Source: Bifidobacterium vansinderenii (GTDB lineage: Bacteria > Actinomycetota > Actinomycetes > Actinomycetales > Bifidobacteriaceae). Taken from it: a stretch of DNA of 60,782 nucleotides. The notes beneath the pieces were generated by a model. That model was not told where the DNA came from and searched no databases. It saw nothing but the letters and a program-made list of their open reading frames with translations. Position 1 is the first letter of the stretch. Each line of letters opens with the position of its first letter. Positions 56,721 through 60,782 of this stretch are shown in pieces. The translations under genes and the position numbers were made by a program. The stretch is from contig NZ_NEWD01000019.1 in assembly GCF_002234915.1 (NCBI RefSeq), positions 1-60,782 of the forward strand, written 5' to 3'.

Positions 56721-56797
56721 GGTTGTGGGTTTTCGGGGTTGGATGGATGGTGGCGGCCGCGTGTGTGGTCGTTGAGTCCAGTGAAAGGAAGTGGTTT

Positions 56798-57100
56798 ATG
56801 TTCGGTTTTGGTCCCAGTGAGGCGGATCTGCTGTCGGGTGCGCTGCCGCAGGCGGCCGCTCCCGCGAATGCGCCGGTGGTGCTGGCCGCGGCGGATGGCA
56901 ACCAGCTCACGTCGAATGTGTTGGATCTGTTCGTCACGGCCGCCACGCTTGGCGGCGGCGCGTGGACGGTGTGGGGCGCGATCACGTTCGCGGCCGGTCT
57001 GAAGGATCAGAACGGCCCGCAGACGCAGTCGGGCCTGTGGCAGGCCGTGGGCGGCATCGTGATCCTGGCCGCGGCGCAGCTGTTCAAGGCCCTGGCCTGA
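56798..57100 (+). CDS. Maff2-like membrane protein of the conjugation operon
   Basis: 100 residues. A polar N-terminal part precedes two hydrophobic segments (VLDLFVTAATLGGGAWTVWGAITFAAGL and GLWQAVGGIVILAAAQLFKAL). The GGGAWTVWGA...GLKDQNGPQTQSGLWQAVGGI pattern resembles Maff2-family proteins that precede the VirB6-like gene in Gram-positive ICEs, possibly the counterpart of a VirB2 pilin. AAAGGAAG precedes the ATG at 56798. It is the first gene of the T4SS operon. Confidence 0.7.
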   Translation: MFGFGPSEADLLSGALPQAAAPANAPVVLAAADGNQLTSNVLDLFVTAATLGGGAWTVWGAITFAAGLKDQNGPQTQSGLWQAVGGIVILAAAQLFKALA

Positions 57101-57113
57101 CGGGCGGCCGCGC

Positions 57114-57959
57114 ATGGAGGATTGGCTCATTGGCCTGTTGAACACCATCGGCAATGGTGTGTCGCAGGATATGGTGTCTCGGCTGCTGCAGACGCCGGCC
57201 GATTTCAACCATGACTTGTATGACCTGTCCCTGCGCGTGGCGGATACCGCCGTGAAGCCGATGGCGAGCATCGTGCTCGCCATCGTGTTTTCGATGGAGC
57301 TGGCGCGCGTGTCCACGAAGGTGGACGCTGATCGTGAGCTGGGCATGAAGATGGTCGCGGCGGCGATGCTGAGGATCGCGATCGTGTTCACTCTGGCGCA
57401 GAACAGCGAGCTGCTGTTGAAGGCGGTCGACGAGATCGGCTCATCGATGATGTCGGGGTTCACGTCGGCGGCGCCCACGGAGGGTGCGACGAGCACGATG
57501 GGCCTGGGCGACGCGATGGCGGATCAGATCAAGGATGCGGGTTGGGCCGGTCAGGCGGCGTGCATGGTGCTGCTGATCATTCCGTTCGTGGTGTCGCAGG
57601 CCGCGTCGATCGTGTTCACGGTCGTGATCCTGCTGCGGTTCGTGCAGTTGTACATGATGACGGCGTTCAATCCGCTGCCGGTCGCGTTCTGCGCGCATGA
57701 GGAGACGAAGGCGTGGGGCATCGGCTATTTCAAGCAGTACGCGGTACTGGTTTTCCAGTGCGCGACCCTGTATCTCGCGGTGATCGTGTATCGCGTGTTC
57801 GTGAAGAACGTGCTGACGATGGACGGGTTCAAGGAGGGCGACAGTCTGCCGGGGTGGATCATCTCGAATTTCGGGAATCTGCTGTTGGCGTCGGTGTTGC
57901 TGATCGGCATCGTGATGGTCGCGAACGGCGTGGCCAAGAAGCTGTTCGGCGGCGAGTGA
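57114..57959 (+). CDS. VirB6/TrbL-like T4SS membrane protein
   Basis: 281 residues with about six membrane helices, among them MASIVLAIVFSMELARV, AACMVLLIIPFVVSQAASIVFTVVILLRFVQLYMM and LLLASVLLIGIVMVANG. The conserved stretch MMTAFNPLPVAFCAHEETKAWGIGYFKQYAVLVFQCATLYLAVIV is typical of VirB6-type channel proteins of Gram-positive conjugative elements. It starts 13 bp after the Maff2-like gene. It should form the inner channel of the secretion apparatus. Confidence 0.82.
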   Translation: MEDWLIGLLNTIGNGVSQDMVSRLLQTPADFNHDLYDLSLRVADTAVKPMASIVLAIVFSMELARVSTKVDADRELGMKMVAAAMLRIAIVFTLAQNSELLLKAVDEIGSSMMSGFTSAAPTEGATSTMGLGDAMADQIKDAGWAGQAACMVLLIIPFVVSQAASIVFTVVILLRFVQLYMMTAFNPLPVAFCAHEETKAWGIGYFKQYAVLVFQCATLYLAVIVYRVFVKNVLTMDGFKEGDSLPGWIISNFGNLLLASVLLIGIVMVANGVAKKLFGGE

Positions 57960-57971
57960 GAGGAGTGTGTC

Positions 57972-58319
57972 ATGGCGTTGCAGATGCCGGTGTACAGGGA
58001 GATCAGCGCGATCGAGTCGAAGGTGTTCCTGGGATTGTCGTGGCGTCAGCTGTTGGCGGCGTGCGCTCTGGCGGTGGTGTGCGGCGGCTCGTATCTGCTG
58101 TTGTGGATCGTGGCCGGCCTGCCGTCGGATCTGTGTATGTATCTGATCTTCCCGCCGGGCATTCCGATCGCGATGTGGGGGTGGTGGCGTCCCCGTGGTC
58201 TGATGCCCGAGCGGTACGCGCGTTACCTGTGGAGGCATTACGCGCATCGGAACGTGTATTTGCTGGATGGTCCGTCGCGCCGGTTCGTCACGCCGGCCCG
58301 GCCGTCGTTGAAGGAGTAG
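57972..58319 (+). CDS. PrgI-family (VirB3-like) T4SS protein
   Basis: 115 residues. The N-terminal QMPVYREISAIESKVFLGLSWRQLLAACALAVVCGGSYLLLW is the PrgI signature, giving two membrane helices. A basic cytosolic tail follows. PrgI (pCF10) and VirB3 proteins tie the VirB4 ATPase to the membrane channel, and the gene is placed directly before virB4 as usual. AGAGGAG precedes the ATG. Confidence 0.88.
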   Translation: MALQMPVYREISAIESKVFLGLSWRQLLAACALAVVCGGSYLLLWIVAGLPSDLCMYLIFPPGIPIAMWGWWRPRGLMPERYARYLWRHYAHRNVYLLDGPSRRFVTPARPSLKE

Positions 58320-58323
58320 TGGA

Positions 58324-60714
58324 GTGTTCGAGTTTCTTGGGAGGAAGGGTGATGCCGCGGCAGCGCGCGGGAAGGCGCGTGAGCGGGCGCGGTCGAGCGG
58401 GAGGATGCCCGCGAGCGTGAAGACGCTGATCGGGTTCGATTCGATGCTGCGCAACGGGATCGCGTTCCTGGGCGATGACCGGTGGAGCGCGTCGATGGCG
58501 TTCACGGATATCAACTACCAGTTGGCGCCGGAGCGGCATCAGATGGAGATCATCGATCATTGGGCCAAGATGCTGTCGGGGTTCGAGGGCGGTCAGGACA
58601 TCCAGATCGGCTTGTACACGAGGACGCGTGGCATCGATGACGTGCTGTCGGATGTGCGGATGGAGGATCGTGGCGACGGCCTGGATCGGTGGCGTCGCGA
58701 CTACAACGATCTGGTGGGCTCGAAGCTGGAGACGGCGTCGAGGAACACGGAGACGGTCAAGATCCTGACGTTGACGATCGAGGAGCATGATCGTGACGCG
58801 GCGGTGACCACGCTCAACGGCCTGTGCAATTCGGTCGCCGCGCAGCTGAACGCGATCGACGGGTGCCGGGCGACCCGGCTGAGCCGTGAGCAGCGTCTGG
58901 CGCTGATGTCGGAGATCCTGCGTCCGGGTGAGGATTTCACGTTCAACGAGCGTACGTTCCATCATCTGCAGGGTCGGCCGGACATCAAGGATCTGGTGTG
59001 TCCGTGGATGATCGACGCGTCGAGGGCGTCGACGCTGCGCGTGGAGTCCCTGGATTCGGGGTTCTGGCATCGGACGCTGTGGATCTCGGGCCTGCCGCCG
59101 GAACTGTCGGACCAGCTGATCAACGAGCTGACGGGGTTGCGTGCGCGGGTGAACGTGAGCGTGCATCTGGCGCCGTATGATCGCGGCGATTCGCTGACGA
59201 TGGTGCGTCGCAAGGGCGCGGAGATCAAGATGCAGGTGATGGAGACGCGCCGACAGAACCGTCGTCAGGGCCTGGACCCGGATGATCTGCCGGATGATCT
59301 GGCCGACCAGCAGACGCAGATCGGTGATCTGCGTGACGAGCTGCGTCGCACGAACCAGCGTCTGACGAACGCGATGATCGTGATCGGCGTGAGCGCGGAC
59401 AGCGAGGAGGCGCTGGAGCATGCGGTCAGTCAGGTGCGCACGCGCGTCAACGCGCAGTCGTGCAAGGCGGAGTCGCTGTCGTTCATGCAGATCGAGGGTC
59501 TGGTCGCGGAGCTGCCGTTGGGCAACAATCCGCTGCCGATGAAGCGGACGCTGACGACGAATTCGGCGTCGATCCTGATCCCGTTCACCACGCAGGAGGT
59601 GTATGAGCCGTCGGGCATCTTCTACGGGACGAACACGAAGACGGGCAATCCGATCGTGGCGGACCGGCGCGCGCATATGAACTCGAACGGTTTCATCCTG
59701 GGCACGTCGGGCGGCGGCAAGTCGTTCAGTGTCAAACAGGAGATCGGTTCGATGTTCCTCAACCGTGACGACGACGTGATCATCATCGATCCGGAGCGCG
59801 AGTATCTGGCCCTGTGCGAGGCGTTCGGCGGGCAGATCGTGGAGATCAGCGCGGGCGGCCATCAGTGCATCAACCCGTTGGACATCGTGCTGGACGAGAC
59901 CGGCGACGTGGATCCGATGAAGACGAAGACGAACAATCTGGTGTCGATGATCGGTTCGCTGGTCGGCGGCAACACGGGTCTGACCGCGGTGGAGAAGAGT
60001 CTGGTGGACCGGTCGGCGTTGGGTCTGTACGTGCGCTGGCGTGATTCGGGGTCGTCGTTGCAGCCGACGCTGGGGGATCTTCGCGACGCCCTGGAGGCGA
60101 CGGGCGAGGATGCGGGCCATCTGCTGGCGGTGAGTCTGGACGCGTACACGTCGGGTTCGCTCTCGGGGTTCTCGGGGCAGACGAACGTGGACATGACCAA
60201 CCGCATGACAGTGTTCGACGTGAGCGCGCTGACGGGCGAGCTGCGTACGTTCGGCATGATGGTGATCATCGACCAGGTGTGGAATCGCGTGCTGAGGAAC
60301 CGTGCGGCGGGCCGTCGCACGTGGCTGTATGTGGACGAGTTCCACCGGTTTTTCTCGAACGGGTACGCGTCGGCCCAGTTCCTGGACATCTACAAGCGCG
60401 CCCGCAAGTACGGTCTGGGCGTGACGGGCATCACGCAGAACATCGAGGAGCTGCTGATGGACGACGGGGCGAGGCTGATGCTGTCGAACTCCGATTTCCT
60501 GATGCTGCTGACGCAGAACGCGTCGGACGCGGACGAGCTGTGCTCGCTGCTGAAGCTCTCGGAGGAGCAGCGCTCGTATTTCACGAACGTGATGCCGGGT
60601 CAGGGTCTGATGAAGATCGGTCCCGCGTATGTGCCGTTCGACGGTCGTATCCGTGACGACAGTCTGCTGTACGGCCTGTACACGACGAGCTTCGACGACA
60701 GGGAGTCCAGGTGA
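58324..60714 (+). CDS. VirB4/TraE-family T4SS ATPase
   Basis: 796 residues, starting at a GTG 4 bp after prgI with GGAG overlapping the upstream stop. The C-terminal half is a hexameric ATPase: Walker A GTSGGGKS at about 460-467 and Walker B RTWLYVDEFHRF near 665. ITQNIEELL is the conserved sensor region. The N-terminal half is the membrane-associated domain that meets VirB3/PrgI. It energises assembly or substrate export in conjugation. The stop overlaps the next start (GTGA). Confidence 0.94.
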   Translation: MFEFLGRKGDAAAARGKARERARSSGRMPASVKTLIGFDSMLRNGIAFLGDDRWSASMAFTDINYQLAPERHQMEIIDHWAKMLSGFEGGQDIQIGLYTRTRGIDDVLSDVRMEDRGDGLDRWRRDYNDLVGSKLETASRNTETVKILTLTIEEHDRDAAVTTLNGLCNSVAAQLNAIDGCRATRLSREQRLALMSEILRPGEDFTFNERTFHHLQGRPDIKDLVCPWMIDASRASTLRVESLDSGFWHRTLWISGLPPELSDQLINELTGLRARVNVSVHLAPYDRGDSLTMVRRKGAEIKMQVMETRRQNRRQGLDPDDLPDDLADQQTQIGDLRDELRRTNQRLTNAMIVIGVSADSEEALEHAVSQVRTRVNAQSCKAESLSFMQIEGLVAELPLGNNPLPMKRTLTTNSASILIPFTTQEVYEPSGIFYGTNTKTGNPIVADRRAHMNSNGFILGTSGGGKSFSVKQEIGSMFLNRDDDVIIIDPEREYLALCEAFGGQIVEISAGGHQCINPLDIVLDETGDVDPMKTKTNNLVSMIGSLVGGNTGLTAVEKSLVDRSALGLYVRWRDSGSSLQPTLGDLRDALEATGEDAGHLLAVSLDAYTSGSLSGFSGQTNVDMTNRMTVFDVSALTGELRTFGMMVIIDQVWNRVLRNRAAGRRTWLYVDEFHRFFSNGYASAQFLDIYKRARKYGLGVTGITQNIEELLMDDGARLMLSNSDFLMLLTQNASDADELCSLLKLSEEQRSYFTNVMPGQGLMKIGPAYVPFDGRIRDDSLLYGLYTTSFDDRESR

Positions 60715-60782
60715 GCGGCGCGCGCACCGCGTCCCCGCCGGCCCCGGCCGGCGCCCGTCCCTCCGCCGGCGCCGGCGCGACC
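60711..60782 (+). CDS. Next T4SS-operon gene, N-terminal fragment
   Basis: A GTG overlapping the virB4 stop by 4 bp opens a frame of 24 codons to the window edge (MSGARTASPPAPAGARPSAGAGAT), Pro/Ala/Gly-rich and disordered. In related elements a peptidoglycan hydrolase or another T4SS protein follows virB4, but nothing here identifies it. Confidence 0.45.
   Translation, partial: MSGARTASPPAPAGARPSAGAGAT

Larger units (their letters stand above)
41853..60782 (+). mobile_element. Integrated conjugative element (ICE), left part
   Basis: From the tRNA-Met 3' end to the right edge the genes are of mobile type: phage-like repressor pair, replication initiator, WhiB-like protein, ParA and partner, sortase pilus operon, HNH cassette and T4SS genes. 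The left boundary is placed at the tRNA 3' end because that is the classical attachment site and the chromosomal repeats stop there. No integrase, relaxase, coupling protein or right attachment site lies in the window, so the exact type and length are unknown. Confidence 0.75.

Noticed and set aside
57973-58514. Minus-strand frames opposite the T4SS genes
   Set aside because: Arg/His-rich translations typical of antisense frames in GC-rich coding DNA.

Overview
The window is high-GC DNA from an actinobacterium, most probably a Bifidobacterium. The evidence is an arabinose cluster of bifidobacterial type under a LacI-family regulator, a class Ib ribonucleotide reductase operon (nrdHIEF), the mismatch endonuclease NucS, a substrate-binding/permease fusion in an amino-acid ABC transporter, and initiator tRNA with a C1:U72 mismatch. 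No 16S or other taxonomic marker is present, so the genus is an inference.

Positions 1 to about 41.8 kb are chromosomal housekeeping DNA, mostly on the minus strand. In order they hold: the start of an MFS sugar transporter; araD, araB and the regulator araQ, with four matching LacI-type operators; nrdF, a 31-codon ORF, a 32-bp minisatellite, nrdE, nrdI and nrdH behind paired NrdR-like boxes; an AEC transporter; a HAD phosphatase and a Maf-Nudix fusion; the aspartate-family block thrB, hom, lysA with argS; an amino-acid permease; RidA; tRNA-Arg(CCG); an ABC amino-acid importer; a CYTH protein; a thioredoxin/TPR protein; two envelope proteins; an FKBP lipoprotein; nucS; the complete ATP synthase operon atpBEFHAGDC; metA; and initiator tRNA-Met. 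Gaps between these genes carry many copies of one hairpin-forming repeat (pattern GGGAGGGA...TGTCA...TGAC...GAGGGAGGG) and three copies of a second, longer hairpin family placed directly behind stop codons.

From about 41.85 kb to the right edge lies an integrated mobile element, read as an integrative and conjugative element (ICE) that abuts the 3' end of the initiator tRNA. It opens with a phage-like divergent repressor/Cro pair and three palindromic operators. A replication module follows, in which the initiator gene carries four iteron-like palindromes and an AT-rich stretch inside its own coding sequence, as in phage lambda O. Then come a WhiB-like regulator, ParA with a ribbon-helix-helix partner, a four-gene sortase/pilus operon bounded by terminators (two-domain adhesin with LAATG tail, LPQTG backbone pilin, class C sortase, LPSTG tip protein), an opposed two-gene cassette with an HNH-like protein, and a type IV secretion operon (Maff2-like, VirB6-like, PrgI, VirB4) that runs off the window. 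The chromosomal repeat family is absent from this element.

The most notable points are the origin embedded in the initiator gene, a covalent pilus locus carried inside a conjugation element and sharing an upstream sequence block with the T4SS operon, and the conserved post-stop hairpin family. No integrase, relaxase or coupling protein lies inside the window, so both the ICE label and its far end are inferred.
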